This document shows, one piece after another, positions 19,824 through 30,534 of a stretch of 64,000 bases of DNA. The stretch is from the NCBI RefSeq assembly GCF_004843545.1, contig NZ_CP039457.1:1392501-1456500 (forward strand), written 5' to 3'. Under the pieces are notes generated by a model. The model saw only the letters and a program-made list of their open reading frames with translations, searched no databases and was not told the DNA's origin. Position 1 is the stretch's first letter, and each line of letters starts with the position of its first letter. The position numbers and the translations under genes were made by a program. Source of the DNA: Streptococcus pasteurianus. GTDB taxonomy: Bacteria; Bacillota; Bacilli; Lactobacillales; Streptococcaceae.

Positions 19824-22800
19824 TTATTCTGATTTTTTGTGGCGTTTGAGTTCGAGCAAAGCTATGCTTGCTAGGCTTAAAACGCCTGCAAAGGTAAGAA
19901 GTGTGCCATCTTTTTCACCTGTCGCTGGTAAAGTTTCAGCAGTATCAGTAGTTGATAGTGTTTCAAGATTGGCATCTACTGTGATAGGTGTAGTTGTCGT
20001 TTCCACGACAGAAGCTTTTGCTTGATCATCAGATGTCACGCCAGTTTCAGCTGAGGTTTGTGTTACCATATCTGATGATTGAGCAGCTTCTTTAGCATAA
20101 ATAATGCCGTATTGACTAAAATGTTCCGTATCAAAGATGACAAATTTCAATGTTTGCCCTGCCACAGTACGGCTGATTTCTTCAAATACTAGTGACTGTG
20201 GTTGTCCATTTTCTGGGAGATAAAAGACTTGAGCAACAGTCTTGCCAGCATCAATTGGTAAAATAACTCGCACTGTTTTTGTAATGGCTAAGACATTTCC
20301 AAAATCGTCAGTTGGCTGAATATCAAACAAATCGTAATCTGTTCCTTTTAGAACTTCTGGTGTTTTGACATCATTTGTTTCTTGGTGACTTACCTTGATT
20401 TTCTTGATGTCATCACGTTCACCTGCTCCTAAAATAACGCTAACACCACTTGCTTCATCATAAAGCGTGCGTTCCGTTTCAGCGCCAGCTTTTTTCAAAC
20501 GTAAAATGGTAGCTGTTAGTGGCTCGAGGGTTAATCCTGTTTCAGTCATTGTGACACCGCTTGGATTTTCTATCGCTTCTACTCCTGCTTGCTTACCATC
20601 TGCAATGATTTCAGCTGATAGGAGATTTCGGTAATCATCTGTCAATACAAAATCACGCGCCACGGTATCTGCATTGATAAAAACAGCGTAAATATCGCCA
20701 TTGCTAGCAATTGTTTGATAAGCAATAATCAAATCTTCTTGCCCAACACCATTTTCATTTGGAATGGTTATCAAGCTCACATTGCGGTCAACTTCTTCTT
20801 TGGTTTTAAGCGTAAAAGCATCTGTTGAGCGGCGAATGGCAATCAAACCTTTTGTATAAGTCTGGCTTTGCGTATTTTCTGGGTAAGCTTCGCTATCTGT
20901 GGCTTTAGCCCAATCAAAATGATTAATCGCATCTGTCGAATCATAAGAATCACTGATGAAATATGGGTATTCAAACGGTGTGCCGTCAGCATTAGTCAAC
21001 AAATCAGATTTTGCTGGCACTTTATCTGCTGAAACTGGTGTCTTGTAATCCTCGTCAAGGAATTGTTTCGTACGACCGTACTCTTGCCCAGAATGAATAA
21101 AGGCAGTTCCTTGTGATGTTAAGACAATAAGGTTTCCTAAACGCAAACGACGTTGGATTTCTGCTTCATTTTCAGCAACAGTTGGGTCTTTTTGAATGGA
21201 TTTTGCAATCACATCATGAAGCGTTAAATTGTCATGAGCAGCAATGTATTGAATCACATCACCTGGGTCATCTGCGGTGAAATTACTTGGCTGAGCTTTA
21301 ATATTATTAAAGAGTGTTTGCAAATCTTTTGCGCCACCTGTAATAAATGCTGCCGCTCCTTCACTTGGATAACCTGATTTGAGGAGGTTACGAATGTCAT
21401 CAGAGAAAGAAGCGACGCTATCAGTTTGTGACATCCAAGTCTGGTCTGCTGGTTGTCGGCTATCATTAGCATCTCCAGCATAAGAAATCCATCCCTCGCC
21501 AAGCATGATAATATTCGGATTCAGTGCTTTAGCCGTATCATATGCCATGTGCACCGTTTCGGCATCCAAATCTCCCATCATATCAAAACGGAAACCGTCA
21601 ACTTTGAACTCATCAACCCAATAAGCAATTGAATCAAGCACCAAACGTCTTGTCATATAATGCGTTGTTCCTGGGCGACCGCCACCAAAGCTTGTTTTAA
21701 CTGTTCCATCAGCTTCCATAAAATGATAATAATTTGGCTCCAAAGCTTCAAGAATAGCAAGGTCAGCTGTGTGATTGTAAACCACATCAAGAATAACACC
21801 CATCCCACGTTTATGGATTTCAGCAATCAAATTCTTGAATTCCTCAATGCGTTTTGCTGGGTTAGTTGGGTCTTCTGAATACATTCCTGTCAAAGCAAAG
21901 TAGCTCTGTGGGTCATATCCCCAGTTATAATTCGTATTGCTAGAAGCATAGTCCGTCAAACGCTCAGCATTCGCCAATTCATTGACATAATAATAGCTCA
22001 TCACTGGCAAAAGTTGAATATGCGTCACGTCAAGCTCTTGAAGGTAATCTATTTTTTCAACAAAGGCTGCAAAAGTCCCAAATTGATGTTGAAGTTCATC
22101 TGAAATAGCGATATCTGATGTGAAATCACGAACGTGTGCTTCGTAAATAATAGCATCTTCACGATCCGTGTATCCGCTAATATCAGCGTAGGTCAATTCT
22201 TGATTGCCAATTGTACTAGTATCCACAATCGCAGCTTTTGCTACCTTGTATGACGGGTCAGTTCCAATCAAATCACTATTCCATTCCGCTAATGATTTGG
22301 CATAAGGGTCAAGTGCGAGAACCGTTTCATCTCCACGTGTGATTTCATAATGATAATAATAACCACGATAATCAGAAACACCAAGACCCGATTCTTGCGT
22401 CAAAGCTGCTGACCATTGGCCCTTATCACCTTTAACCATAGCAATCTTTCCAACAACCTTAGTTTGGTCATCTTTATCATAAAGAACCACCGAAACACTA
22501 TCTGCACTTGGTGACCAAACAGTCAAATCAACACGCACTCCTTCTTCTGACACACGCGCGCCTAACTCACCATCATAGGCATAAAGAGAATCTGTATATT
22601 GCCAATTGGTCTTAGCTTGATAGTCATCACCAGCATAACTAACCGTGTATGGTGCTAAAAGTTGTGAAAAATCACCAATAATCGTTGACTGATTAGTTTC
22701 AGGATTCAATACAAGGTCAGAAATAGTCATCAGATTACCATCTTTATCAGTTACCTTAACATTTTCAAATAACTCATCCTTATCAGCGTCAGCTAAATTG

Positions 22801-23287
22801 CTAACGATAGCAACAATCTCTGTCGGACTTGTTTGCTGAACTGATATCAAACGAATAGTGCTTACAAAATATGGATTCGTGTAAATTGTCTTATCCTCGT
22901 CTTTCAAAAAAATTTGTGTGTGATTAGCTAAATCTTTAAAGCTATAATTGTCTGGCTGAATTTTGGCATCATCGCCCTCCTTAGACTCATCTAGTAAGAG
23001 AAATCCAAGTTCATTGAAATCTGATAGAGTAATATCCATATCAGTTTCAGTCACAACAGTTTAGGTATCATCTTCACTAATGGTTAATTCAGTATTTTCA
23101 ACCTCAGCTTGCATGTCAGCTAAGGTATCAGTCTTACTTTGTGCAACTTCATTGGCTTGCTCTGCTATTTCCCATTGATTTGTTACCAATTCTGTTGCCG
23201 TTTCAGTGGAGACATATTTGCTAAACTAGCACTCCAAAAAAGAGCCGACTTCCCCTTTCCATACAGAACCTCCGTATCTTTCAACAT
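19824..23287 (-). pseudogene. pulA: Cell-wall anchored type I pullulanase, 5' end disrupted
   Basis: Debranching enzyme for alpha-1,6 bonds of pullulan, starch or glycogen. The intact 1076-codon part (to 23054) has a CBM48-like N domain, YNWGYDP, the nucleophile Asp in DGFRFDMMGD, the acid Glu in MLGEGW, HDNLT, and an LPATG-hydrophobic-basic sortase signal at the C-terminus. The 5' end is broken: an ATG at 23287 starts MLKDTEVLYGKGKSALFWSA, like a secretion signal, but that frame stops after about 34 codons; the continuing frame (STETATELVTNQW) carries a TAA at 23062-23060 before joining the long ORF. Only the tail of a CBM41 domain (LGFLLLDESKEGDD) remains, so starch-binding modules are lost. 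A cytoplasmic product from an internal start is possible but no ribosome-binding site is seen. Confidence 0.8.
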
Positions 23288-23306
23288 AATGATTTTTTAC
23301 GATTTC

Positions 23307-23344
23307 AGTATACAAAATATTTTTAATTTGCGCAATCGTTTTCG
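23307..23344 (-). promoter_or_regulatory. pulA-proximal promoter with cre-like overlap
   Basis: TTGCGC (23335-23330), 17 bp, TATACT (23312-23307). Overlapping the -35, minus-strand CGAAAACGATTGCG (23344-23331) resembles a catabolite-response element with three mismatches; CcpA control of a starch gene is plausible but unproven. Confidence 0.5.
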
Positions 23345-23383
23345 TAAATATTTTTTAGCATTATTCATGACTTCAAAATAAAC

Positions 23384-23421
23384 ATTATATAAGTTGTTTT
23401 AATTTAAATGCAATCGATTGC
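23384..23421 (-). promoter_or_regulatory. Distal pulA promoter overlapped by a LacI-type palindrome
   Basis: TATAAT (23389-23384) lies 18 bp from TTGCAT (23413-23408). The perfect 12-bp palindrome GCAATCGATTGC (23410-23421) covers the -35. Central CG palindromes of this kind bind LacI-family repressors such as MalR or CcpA; MalR is the natural candidate for a pullulanase gene. Confidence 0.5.
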
Positions 23422-23433
23422 TTCGAAAAATAC

Positions 23434-23455
23434 AAAAAAACCGAGCATGGCTCAG
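23434..23455 (-). terminator. Terminator of the his operon
   Basis: Minus strand CTGAGC-CAT-GCTCGG (23455-23441) followed by seven T (23440-23434). Confidence 0.85.
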
Positions 23456-23493
23456 CTTCTTTGGTTGTATCGTTAAACATGCAAATGCAGTGC

Positions 23494-23808
23494 TTAATAA
23501 TTAGTAATTTCTGGTCGGTCGTGGACATTACTTTTCTTACCTTGGCGTGCTTTTAAAACAGCATCAACATCTTCAACACTAACGCCAGTTTCGACCAACA
23601 TTACTGCCAAATGGTACAGAACATCTGCTGTTTCATTGGCGATTTCATCTTTGTCTGCATTTTTGGCTGCAATAACAACTTCTGTCGCTTCTTCCCCAAC
23701 CTTTTTAAGAATTTTATCCAATCCTTTATCAAAAAGGTAATTGGTATAAGAGCCTTCCTTTGGATTTTCTTTACGGTCTATTGCTTCTTTATATAATGTT
23801 TCTAGCAT
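23494..23808 (-). CDS. hisE: HisE, phosphoribosyl-ATP pyrophosphohydrolase
   Basis: 104 aa, second step of histidine synthesis: cleaves phosphoribosyl-ATP to phosphoribosyl-AMP. Motifs LYKEAIDRKENPKEGSYTNYLF, KVGEEATEVVIAAKN and EIANETADVLYHLAVML carry the Mg-binding acidic residues of the all-alpha NTP pyrophosphatase fold. The start at 23808 (MLETLYKEA) follows AAAGGATAAAGAC; the longer upstream reading overlaps hisI in another frame and is rejected. Last gene of the operon, 20 nt after hisI. HisE and HisI are separate here, unlike the HisIE fusion of enterics. Confidence 0.95.
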   Translation of the reverse strand: MLETLYKEAIDRKENPKEGSYTNYLFDKGLDKILKKVGEEATEVVIAAKNADKDEIANETADVLYHLAVMLVETGVSVEDVDAVLKARQGKKSNVHDRPEITNY

Positions 23809-23827
23809 GTCTTTATCCTTTCTATCA

Positions 23828-24154
23828 TCACAAAATGTCATTGAAAAAACAGCTGTAAGCGCCCGTATGACAAGCAGCGCCCTCTTGCTTAACAGCGACC
23901 AATAAGGTATCACAGTCGCAATCCGTTTTGATTGATTTGACGTATTGATAATGACCGCTAGTTGCCCCTTTATGCCAGATCTCTTGACGTGAGCGGCTCC
24001 AGTAGTGCATTTGCTTGGTTTCCAATGTTAAGTGATACGCTTCTTCGTTCATGTAGGCTAACATCAGTACTTGTCCTGTTTGGTAATCCGTCACAATCAC
24101 AGGAACAAGACTATCTTGTTTCGCAAAATCAAGTTTTATTTCACTCATACTCAT
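23828..24154 (-). CDS. hisI: HisI, phosphoribosyl-AMP cyclohydrolase
   Basis: 108 aa, third step. Conserved [47 protein letters not shown] (Mg/Zn ligands) and the Cys/His of [13 protein letters not shown]. Its start overlaps the hisF stop by four bases (TGAG/ATG arrangement), showing coupling. Stand-alone cyclohydrolase, normal length. Confidence 0.95.
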   Translation of the reverse strand: MSMSEIKLDFAKQDSLVPVIVTDYQTGQVLMLAYMNEEAYHLTLETKQMHYWSRSRQEIWHKGATSGHYQYVKSIKTDCDCDTLLVAVKQEGAACHTGAYSCFFNDIL

Positions 24155-24909
24155 TGTCTCACCTCAATTCCTGCAGTAGCCATGGCAGCTTTGGTATCAG
24201 CAATTGAAACTTCGCCAAAGTGGAAAATGGAAGCGGCAAGCACACCTGTTGCAGTTGTTTTTTCAAAAACGTCAACCATATGGTCAATATTTCCTGCACC
24301 ACCAGACGCAATGATTGGGACATTAACCACATCAGCGACAGCATTTAGCATATCCAAATCAAATCCTGACTTCGTGCCGTCTTTATCCATGCTAGTTAGT
24401 AAAATCTCACCTGCACCAAGGCTGACAACAGCCTTTGCCCATTCAATCAAATCAATGCCAGTATCCTTGCGCCCACCTGCCACATAAACATGCCAAGTGC
24501 CGTCAGCTTCTTTACGAGCATCAATAGCCGATACCACACATTGATTGCCAAATTTTTCAGCACAATCTTTGATGAGTTGAGGATTGGCTACCGCAGAAGA
24601 ATTAACCGCGACCTTGTCCGCACCAGCTTTAAGCATTTTATTCATGTCCTCAACCGAGCGAATGCCACCGCCAACTGTAAAAGGAATGAATACTTGGTCA
24701 GCCACACGCTTCACCATTTCCACAGTTGTATCACGTTTTTCATGTGTTGCGGTAATGTCCAAGAACACCAATTCATCACACCCAGCTTCATAATAAGCAC
24801 GCGCCGCATCAACAGGATCACCAACATCTGTTAAATTAACAAAATTAACCCCCTTAACCACGCGCCCATCTTTAACATCAAGACAAGGAATAATGCGTTT
24901 TTTCAGCAT
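24151..24909 (-). CDS. hisF: HisF, imidazole glycerol phosphate synthase cyclase subunit
   Basis: 252 aa TIM barrel that, with HisH, makes imidazole glycerol phosphate and AICAR. N-terminal [20 protein letters not shown] with catalytic Asp (CLD), [19 protein letters not shown], the second Asp in [15 protein letters not shown], and the phosphate loop IASGGAGN are all present. Three nucleotides separate it from hisA. Confidence 0.97.
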   Translation of the reverse strand: MLKKRIIPCLDVKDGRVVKGVNFVNLTDVGDPVDAARAYYEAGCDELVFLDITATHEKRDTTVEMVKRVADQVFIPFTVGGGIRSVEDMNKMLKAGADKVAVNSSAVANPQLIKDCAEKFGNQCVVSAIDARKEADGTWHVYVAGGRKDTGIDLIEWAKAVVSLGAGEILLTSMDKDGTKSGFDLDMLNAVADVVNVPIIASGGAGNIDHMVDVFEKTTATGVLAASIFHFGEVSIADTKAAMATAGIEVRQ

Positions 24910-24912
24910 AAG

Positions 24913-25632
24913 CTATCCTCCAAAAGCTTTCAATTCGTCAAGGCTAATATTGCCGTTATAATAAGCTTTACCAACGATTGTCCCAGCAACACCAATTTCT
25001 TGCAATTTCACCAAATCATTCTTCTCAGCAATGCCGCCAGAAGCAATAACTTTAGCCGTCGTTAACTCAGCCACTAAACGTTCATAATGTTCAAAATTTG
25101 GTCCTGTTAGCGTACCATCACGGTCAACATCTGTATAGACAAATAGGGTCACCCCCATTTTCTCCATGGCTTTAGCTAAGCTGATGTAGTCAACATTACT
25201 CGTTTCTAGCCAACCTTCAGTTGCCACAAAACCATTTTTAGCATCAATACCAACCACAATTTTATCACTGCCAAATTTATCTAAAGCTGCCTTGACAAAA
25301 TCTGGATTTTTCACCGCCATAGACCCGATAATCACACGGTCAATGCCAACCGCTAGGTAATCTTCAATTTGCTCAAGGGTACGAATACCACCACCAACTT
25401 CGACACCAAGCCCTGATTCTTGCTTCAACTTGGCAATTAAATCGCGATTCGTTGCTCGCCCATCAAGCGCTCCGTCCAAATCAACAACATGAATAAATTC
25501 AATACCAGCTTGCGCAAAGATTTTTGCTTGTCCAAGCACATCTGGATTAACAACCGTTTTTTGGTTGAAATCACCTTTAAAAAGACGAACTGCCTGTTCT
25601 TCTTTAATATCAATCGCTGGAAGAATCTGCAT
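24913..25632 (-). CDS. hisA: HisA, ProFAR isomerase
   Basis: 239 aa TIM barrel, Amadori isomerase step between HisI and His[22 protein letters not shown] (catalytic Asp in AIDI), [12 protein letters not shown], the second Asp in [15 protein letters not shown] and [12 protein letters not shown] are typical. The internal sequence similarity with HisF (half-barrel duplication) is apparent. Placed between hisH and hisF in the operon. Confidence 0.97.
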   Translation of the reverse strand: MQILPAIDIKEEQAVRLFKGDFNQKTVVNPDVLGQAKIFAQAGIEFIHVVDLDGALDGRATNRDLIAKLKQESGLGVEVGGGIRTLEQIEDYLAVGIDRVIIGSMAVKNPDFVKAALDKFGSDKIVVGIDAKNGFVATEGWLETSNVDYISLAKAMEKMGVTLFVYTDVDRDGTLTGPNFEHYERLVAELTTAKVIASGGIAEKNDLVKLQEIGVAGTIVGKAYYNGNISLDELKAFGG

Positions 25633-25683
25633 ATAAACTCCTTTTCTTTATAAAACGCTACTCTAAGCAACTTAAAATCATTC

Positions 25684-26292
25684 TTAGTCACCACAAAGGG
25701 CAATAAATTTTTCAAGAATTCCTAAACCGACGTCACCTGATTTTTCAGGGTGGAATTGCGCTCCGTAAACATTATCCTTGTGAATCATGGCTGGTACTTC
25801 AATACCATAATCAGCAGTCACATCAATGTATTCTTTCGGAACATCTGTAAAATAGCTATGCACAAAATAAACGGATTTGCCAGCAAGCCCTGCTGTTAAC
25901 GGACTATCTTGTTTCACTGTCAAATCATTCCATCCCATATGCGGAACAGGCATAGTCTTAGTTGCTTGAATTTCACGACAAACACCTGGGATAAAGCCAA
26001 GTCCTTGTGTTTCTTGGTGTTCCAAGCCAATCTCTGTCAAGACCTGCATTCCTAAACAAATGCCCAGTAACGGCGTTCCCTTAGCTACTGCTTCCTTGAT
26101 AGCAGAAACCAGGCCACGCTGTTGTAACTCAGCCATGGCAGCAGGATAAGCACCAACCCCTGGCAAAATCAGACCGTCCGCAGCTAAAATCTTGTCTCGA
26201 TTACTAGACAATTCAGCCTGAACACCGATTTTCTGTAAAGCTCTTAACACATTAGCAGTATTACCTGCATCATAATCAATCACAATTATCAT
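25684..26292 (-). CDS. hisH: HisH, imidazole glycerol phosphate synthase glutaminase subunit
   Basis: 202 aa class I glutamine amidotransferase that feeds ammonia to HisF. MIIVIDYDAGNTANVLRAL, oxyanion region LILPGVGAYP, nucleophile Cys in LLGICLGMQVL and His/Glu pair in GAQFHPEKSGDVG complete the triad. Sits 70 bp downstream of hisB and 51 bp upstream of hisA. Confidence 0.96.
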   Translation of the reverse strand: MIIVIDYDAGNTANVLRALQKIGVQAELSSNRDKILAADGLILPGVGAYPAAMAELQQRGLVSAIKEAVAKGTPLLGICLGMQVLTEIGLEHQETQGLGFIPGVCREIQATKTMPVPHMGWNDLTVKQDSPLTAGLAGKSVYFVHSYFTDVPKEYIDVTADYGIEVPAMIHKDNVYGAQFHPEKSGDVGLGILEKFIALCGD

Positions 26293-26362
26293 ATCTCAGC
26301 TCTCAAGCCTTCCACACACTACTAAATGAGACGTGTCATGGCTGATTTCCTTTCTCTGTATT

Positions 26363-26947
26363 TTAAAGCAATCCTTTTGTTGAATTAACACCATGGATTT
26401 CAGGGTTAATGGTAATTGCTTCGCGAAGAGCACGACCAGTTGCCTTAAAAAGACTTTCTGATTTATGGTGATTATTTTTTCCGTGTAAAATCTTCAAATG
26501 CAAATTCATCTGAACATTAAATGCCAAGGCTTGAAAAAATTCTTCAACCAATTCTGTATCAAAATTGCCAAGTTTTGGATTATCAAACTCACAATCAAAA
26601 ACAAGGTAGCTACGCCCTGATAAATCAAGACTTGCCATACCAAGCGTTTCATCCATAGGAACGAAAGCTGTACCATAACGATTGATGCCAGCCTTATCAT
26701 CAAGGGCTTCTTTCAAAGCTTGTCCTAAAACAATTCCCACATCTTCAACCGTATGGTGACTATCAACATGCAAATCACCATCTGCTTTTACTACAAGGGA
26801 AATACGGCTATGTCTTGCAAAAAGGGTCAACATATGGTCAAAAAAACCAACACCAGTATCAATCTCTACTGGTTCTTGAGCATCTAAATTAAGGCTCAAC
26901 TTAATCTTTGTTTCAAAGGTATTACGTTCAATCTCTGCTTGTCTCAT
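26363..26947 (-). CDS. hisB: HisB, imidazoleglycerol-phosphate dehydratase (monofunctional)
   Basis: 194 aa. Conserved [35 protein letters not shown], and [20 protein letters not shown] provide the paired histidine metal motifs. The length shows only the dehydratase domain, with no fused histidinol-phosphatase as in E. coli HisB. The start at 26947 ([14 protein letters not shown]) follows AAAGGA; the longer reading overlaps the SerB-like gene. Hence another protein must provide histidinol phosphatase. Confidence 0.96.
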   Translation of the reverse strand: MRQAEIERNTFETKIKLSLNLDAQEPVEIDTGVGFFDHMLTLFARHSRISLVVKADGDLHVDSHHTVEDVGIVLGQALKEALDDKAGINRYGTAFVPMDETLGMASLDLSGRSYLVFDCEFDNPKLGNFDTELVEEFFQALAFNVQMNLHLKILHGKNNHHKSESLFKATGRALREAITINPEIHGVNSTKGLL

Positions 26948-26981
26948 AAAATATCCTTTTCTTTCTGTGCAAGTAACGTCA

Positions 26982-27626
26982 CTAGTTTTTACCATCTAAA
27001 ATATCAATGACTTTGTACAAATCTGCTTCGTTGATTTGGTAAGGCGCTTCTTTTCGTACAACTGGCTTAGCACAAAAAGCGATACCAATACCAGCTGTTT
27101 TAATCATTGGCAAATCATTAGCACCATCTCCCATAGCAATGGTTTGACTTAATTCTAAGCCATTTTCAGCTGCCCACTCAATCAAGCTAGCTTTCTTGAC
27201 ATCTTTAGTGACGACCTCGCCAAGAACCTTGCCTGTCAAAACACCGTCTTTAACTTCTAAGCGGTTAGCCTTGACATAATCAAGTCCGATACGTTTTGCC
27301 AACACATCAACCGTTTCATGGAAACCGCCTGACACGACAGCCACTTTATAACCACGACGATGCAATTCTGCCACTAATTTTTCAGCACCATTTGTAAAAT
27401 GCATGCGCGCAAGCACCTTATCAAAAATGCTTTCTGGCAAGCCCTTCAATAAACCGACACGTTCATCTAACGCTTGTTTAAAATCAAGTTCACCATTCAT
27501 GGCACGCGCAGTAATGTCAGCAATCTTCTCACCAACACCCGCTTCTTCACCCAATAAATCAATTCCTTCTTCTTGAATGAGGGTAGAGTCAACATCCATT
27601 ACCAATAATCCATTTACCTTAGTCAT
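26982..27626 (-). CDS. SerB-like HAD phosphatase inside the his operon
   Basis: 214 aa HAD phosphatase resembling phosphoserine phosphatase: motif [20 protein letters not shown], motif [13 protein letters not shown], motif [13 protein letters not shown] and [12 protein letters not shown]. The ATG at 27626 overlaps the hisD end (CATGACTAA), so it is translated with the his genes; the longer upstream ORF lies inside hisD and is rejected. It could supply serine synthesis, as its family suggests, or histidinol-phosphate phosphatase, as its place and the lack of hisK/hisJ in this operon suggest. SerB-type proteins in his operons of streptococci are known from gene order; the activity is not decided by sequence. 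Confidence 0.88.
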   Translation of the reverse strand: MTKVNGLLVMDVDSTLIQEEGIDLLGEEAGVGEKIADITARAMNGELDFKQALDERVGLLKGLPESIFDKVLARMHFTNGAEKLVAELHRRGYKVAVVSGGFHETVDVLAKRIGLDYVKANRLEVKDGVLTGKVLGEVVTKDVKKASLIEWAAENGLELSQTIAMGDGANDLPMIKTAGIGIAFCAKPVVRKEAPYQINEADLYKVIDILDGKN

Positions 27627-28896
27627 GACGCACCTCAATAGCTCTAGCATGAGCTTGTAATCCTTCAGCATAAGCAAGTGTTGTAATATCGTGACTAGCT
27701 GCATTCACAGCAATTTTTGAATATTGCATATACTGGATACGTTTGACAAAATCATGCACACCTAGCGCTGATGAGAAACGGCTTGTGCTAGTTGTTGGCA
27801 AAATATGATTTGCCCCTGCGTAATAATCACCGATTGGTTCACTCGTGAAATGCCCAAGGAAAACAGAACCCGCATTTTCAATCGCATCAAGATAATCATA
27901 AGCATTATCCATAGCAATTTCCAAATGTTCTGGCGCCACTTGGTTCATCAATTCAAACATTGCCTCAACAGAATCTGCAATGATGATACGACCATTATTT
28001 TCAACAGAAGCACGTGCAATTTCTTCACGTGGCAAGGTTTTAAGTTGTTCTTCGATTTCCTTTTCAACCGCATCCGCTAACGCTGCTGAATTTGTCACCA
28101 AAATCGCACGCGCACGCACATCATGCTCAGCTTGTGAGAGCAAATCTGCTGCAACGTATTTTGGATTGGCTGTGTCATCTGCGATCACACCAATTTCAGA
28201 CGGACCTGCAATCATGTCAATACCAACAATACCGTAAACGAGTTTTTTAGCTGTCGCAACAAAAATATTTCCTGGTCCAGTAATCTTATCAACACGAGGA
28301 ATTGTTTCTGTACCATATGCCAAAGCAGCAACACCCTGAGCCCCACCAATTTGATAAATCTTATCAACACCAGCTAACGAAGCAGCCACCAAAATCGCAG
28401 GTTCGAAATGCACTTGTGGCGGTGTAATCATGATAATTTCTTTAACACCAGCAATCTTAGCTGGAATGACATTCATCAAAACAGATGACGGATAAGCAGC
28501 AGTTCCACCTGGGACATAAACCCCAACACGCTCAATCGGACGAATCAATTGCCCACGAACAACGCCTTCAGTTGGTTGGTCCTCAAATCCTTTTTCCAAC
28601 TGTTGCTTGTGATAACTTTCAATATTCGCTTTGGCATTTTTGAGAGCTTCCAAAACCTCGGCATCAATTTCCTCAAACGCTTGGTCAACCAACTCCTTAC
28701 CAACTTCAAAATTATCAAGCGTAATCTTGTCAAATTTTTCGGAATAGGCTTTAAGTGCGTTATCACCATTTTCTTTGACATCTTCTAAAATTTGACGAAC
28801 CGCATCATCAACATCAAGATTTTCTTTGCTTAATTCTAATTGTTCTTGGTAGAGAATTTTTGAAATTTCTTCTGTCGTTCCTGTTAAACGTTTCAT
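27619..28896 (-). CDS. hisD: HisD, histidinol dehydrogenase
   Basis: 425 aa Zn-dependent NAD enzyme for the final two oxidations to histidine. [19 protein letters not shown], the signature block from [15 protein letters not shown] through [21 protein letters not shown] and GPNHILPT-like [16 protein letters not shown] are all clear. Its first bases overlap the hisG stop by four nucleotides and its end overlaps the SerB-like gene, so translation is coupled on both sides. Full length. Confidence 0.97.
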   Translation of the reverse strand: MKRLTGTTEEISKILYQEQLELSKENLDVDDAVRQILEDVKENGDNALKAYSEKFDKITLDNFEVGKELVDQAFEEIDAEVLEALKNAKANIESYHKQQLEKGFEDQPTEGVVRGQLIRPIERVGVYVPGGTAAYPSSVLMNVIPAKIAGVKEIIMITPPQVHFEPAILVAASLAGVDKIYQIGGAQGVAALAYGTETIPRVDKITGPGNIFVATAKKLVYGIVGIDMIAGPSEIGVIADDTANPKYVAADLLSQAEHDVRARAILVTNSAALADAVEKEIEEQLKTLPREEIARASVENNGRIIIADSVEAMFELMNQVAPEHLEIAMDNAYDYLDAIENAGSVFLGHFTSEPIGDYYAGANHILPTTSTSRFSSALGVHDFVKRIQYMQYSKIAVNAASHDITTLAYAEGLQAHARAIEVRHD

Positions 28897-29540
28897 TTAA
28901 AAGCTACCTCCTCATTTCCAACGATACTTTCTAATTTTTGGATAAATGGCATGATTTCAGGATTATTTTTCAAAGCCGCTTTGTTCACAATCAATCGTGC
29001 TGAAATGCGGCAAATATCTTCATAAACTTTAAGACCGTTAGCAACTAGCGTATTTCCAGTCTCAACAATATCAACAATAGCGTCCGCTAAACCAATAACA
29101 GGAGCAATCTCAACACTTCCTTGAATTGAAATGATTTCGACATCTTCTCCTTTTTTATTGAAATAATCGGTCGCAATGGTTGGGTATTTTGTGGCAATTC
29201 GTTTTCGTTTATGGTCATGTGGGTCATAAGAATCCGTTGAAGCTACTGAGAATTTACATAAACCAAAATTCAAATCAAGCATTTCAAGATAACCTGTTGG
29301 GTGCTCAATCAACAAGTCCTTTCCGACCACACCAAGGTCAGCCACACCATGGCGCACATACGTTGTCACATCAGGTGCCTTGACAAGCAAAAAACGGAAT
29401 TTTTTATCTGGGCTTTCAAAAATAAGATTACGTCCCTTATTTTCCATAAACGTCATGTCAAAACCCGCTTTTTCCAGAAGTTTTACCGTATCTTTTTCAA
29501 TACGTCCCTTGGTTAAAGCAATCGTAATTTGATTTTCCAT
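28893..29540 (-). CDS. hisG: HisG, ATP phosphoribosyltransferase catalytic subunit (short form)
   Basis: 215 aa, the first committed step of histidine synthesis (ATP + PRPP). Short HisG proteins lack the C-terminal regulatory domain and need HisZ, which is encoded directly upstream. [38 protein letters not shown], and the PRPP loop in [20 protein letters not shown] are visible. The stop overlaps hisD and the start abuts hisZ. Confidence 0.96.
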   Translation of the reverse strand: MENQITIALTKGRIEKDTVKLLEKAGFDMTFMENKGRNLIFESPDKKFRFLLVKAPDVTTYVRHGVADLGVVGKDLLIEHPTGYLEMLDLNFGLCKFSVASTDSYDPHDHKRKRIATKYPTIATDYFNKKGEDVEIISIQGSVEIAPVIGLADAIVDIVETGNTLVANGLKVYEDICRISARLIVNKAALKNNPEIMPFIQKLESIVGNEEVAFK

Positions 29541-30508
29541 TAGGCACCTCCTTCTAAATTATCATGTACAGCTTGGTAAACGGCATCAATATCTACTGCC
29601 CAACCGACCGCAGTCAATTTTTTAGCCCCAAAACGTTCAAAAAGTTTATCGTAACGCCCACCTGAGGCAAAAGCGTCTGGCACCTTATCTCCAAAGACTT
29701 TGAACATCACGCCAGTATAATACGGCATTGTCGGAATTTGTGCCAAATCAATGTTGCTCTTTGGTAAAATTTCAGATACTTGATTGAGCAAGTTTTCCAA
29801 ATCTGTTAAAGCAGCCAAAATCGCTTGATTCTTGACAAGTACACGCGCACTTTCTAAAACTTGATGACTTTCTCCAAAAAGATAAGGCAAATTTTTCAAA
29901 AACTCATCAAATTCACTTGGATATTTTTGGGTAAATTCATTTAACTGAGTGATATTTTTATCTTTAATCGCTTGTGCCAAAGTTTCTTCAACTGCTTGTG
30001 GCAAAGCCAAAGTTTCAAAAATGGTTTGTAAAATCGCAGCATGTGAAAATTCAAATTGATAAGACGGAATATCCGCTCTATCAAGAGCTTCCTTGGCTGA
30101 TTGGATTGCCTCAAAAACAGCTTCCTTAGCTGGAAAACCAACAATCTCAACACCAGCTTGCGTGTGCTCATTCATCAAACCACGCATTTCTTCGTTGTAT
30201 TTGAAAACCTTGCCCGAATAGGAGAATTTAATCGGCGTTTCAACTTGCGTCGAAGCAATGACACGTCCAATCTGACTGGTAATATCAGGACGAAGCGTCA
30301 GCAATTCACCACTTTTATCAAAGAAATTGTAATTATTTTTCGTAATCGTATCACTAAAGACTTCAAAATGTTCCAAGGTCGGTGTTTCAATTCGATTGAA
30401 TCCCTGACTCATCAAGAAATCACTGATATCACGTTCTATTTTGTAGGTAACACGCGCACGTTTAAATAACTTATCATGCATTCCCACAGGTAATGTTGTT
30501 TTTTTCAT
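29540..30508 (-). CDS. hisZ: HisZ, ATP phosphoribosyltransferase regulatory subunit
   Basis: 322 aa HisRS-like protein that activates short HisG and gives histidine feedback inhibition. Class II synthetase remnants are seen: [16 protein letters not shown] (motif 1 region), [15 protein letters not shown] (motif 2) and [24 protein letters not shown] (motif 3). Anticodon-binding domain is absent, as expected for HisZ. Start at 30508 follows AGGAGTTGAC; the upstream in-frame ATGs overlap that site. One-base contact with hisG. Confidence 0.95.
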   Translation of the reverse strand: MKKTTLPVGMHDKLFKRARVTYKIERDISDFLMSQGFNRIETPTLEHFEVFSDTITKNNYNFFDKSGELLTLRPDITSQIGRVIASTQVETPIKFSYSGKVFKYNEEMRGLMNEHTQAGVEIVGFPAKEAVFEAIQSAKEALDRADIPSYQFEFSHAAILQTIFETLALPQAVEETLAQAIKDKNITQLNEFTQKYPSEFDEFLKNLPYLFGESHQVLESARVLVKNQAILAALTDLENLLNQVSEILPKSNIDLAQIPTMPYYTGVMFKVFGDKVPDAFASGGRYDKLFERFGAKKLTAVGWAVDIDAVYQAVHDNLEGGA

Positions 30509-30534
30509 CTTGTCAACTCCTAACATCATTAAAA

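Noticed and set aside
24071..24834. Overlapping plus-strand ORFs opposite hisF
   Set aside because: They are antisense to the conserved hisF frame, have no ribosome-binding sites and biased, low-complexity composition.
30101..30469. 122-codon plus-strand ORF opposite hisZ
   Set aside because: Antisense shadow of hisZ; no start signals or recognisable domain.
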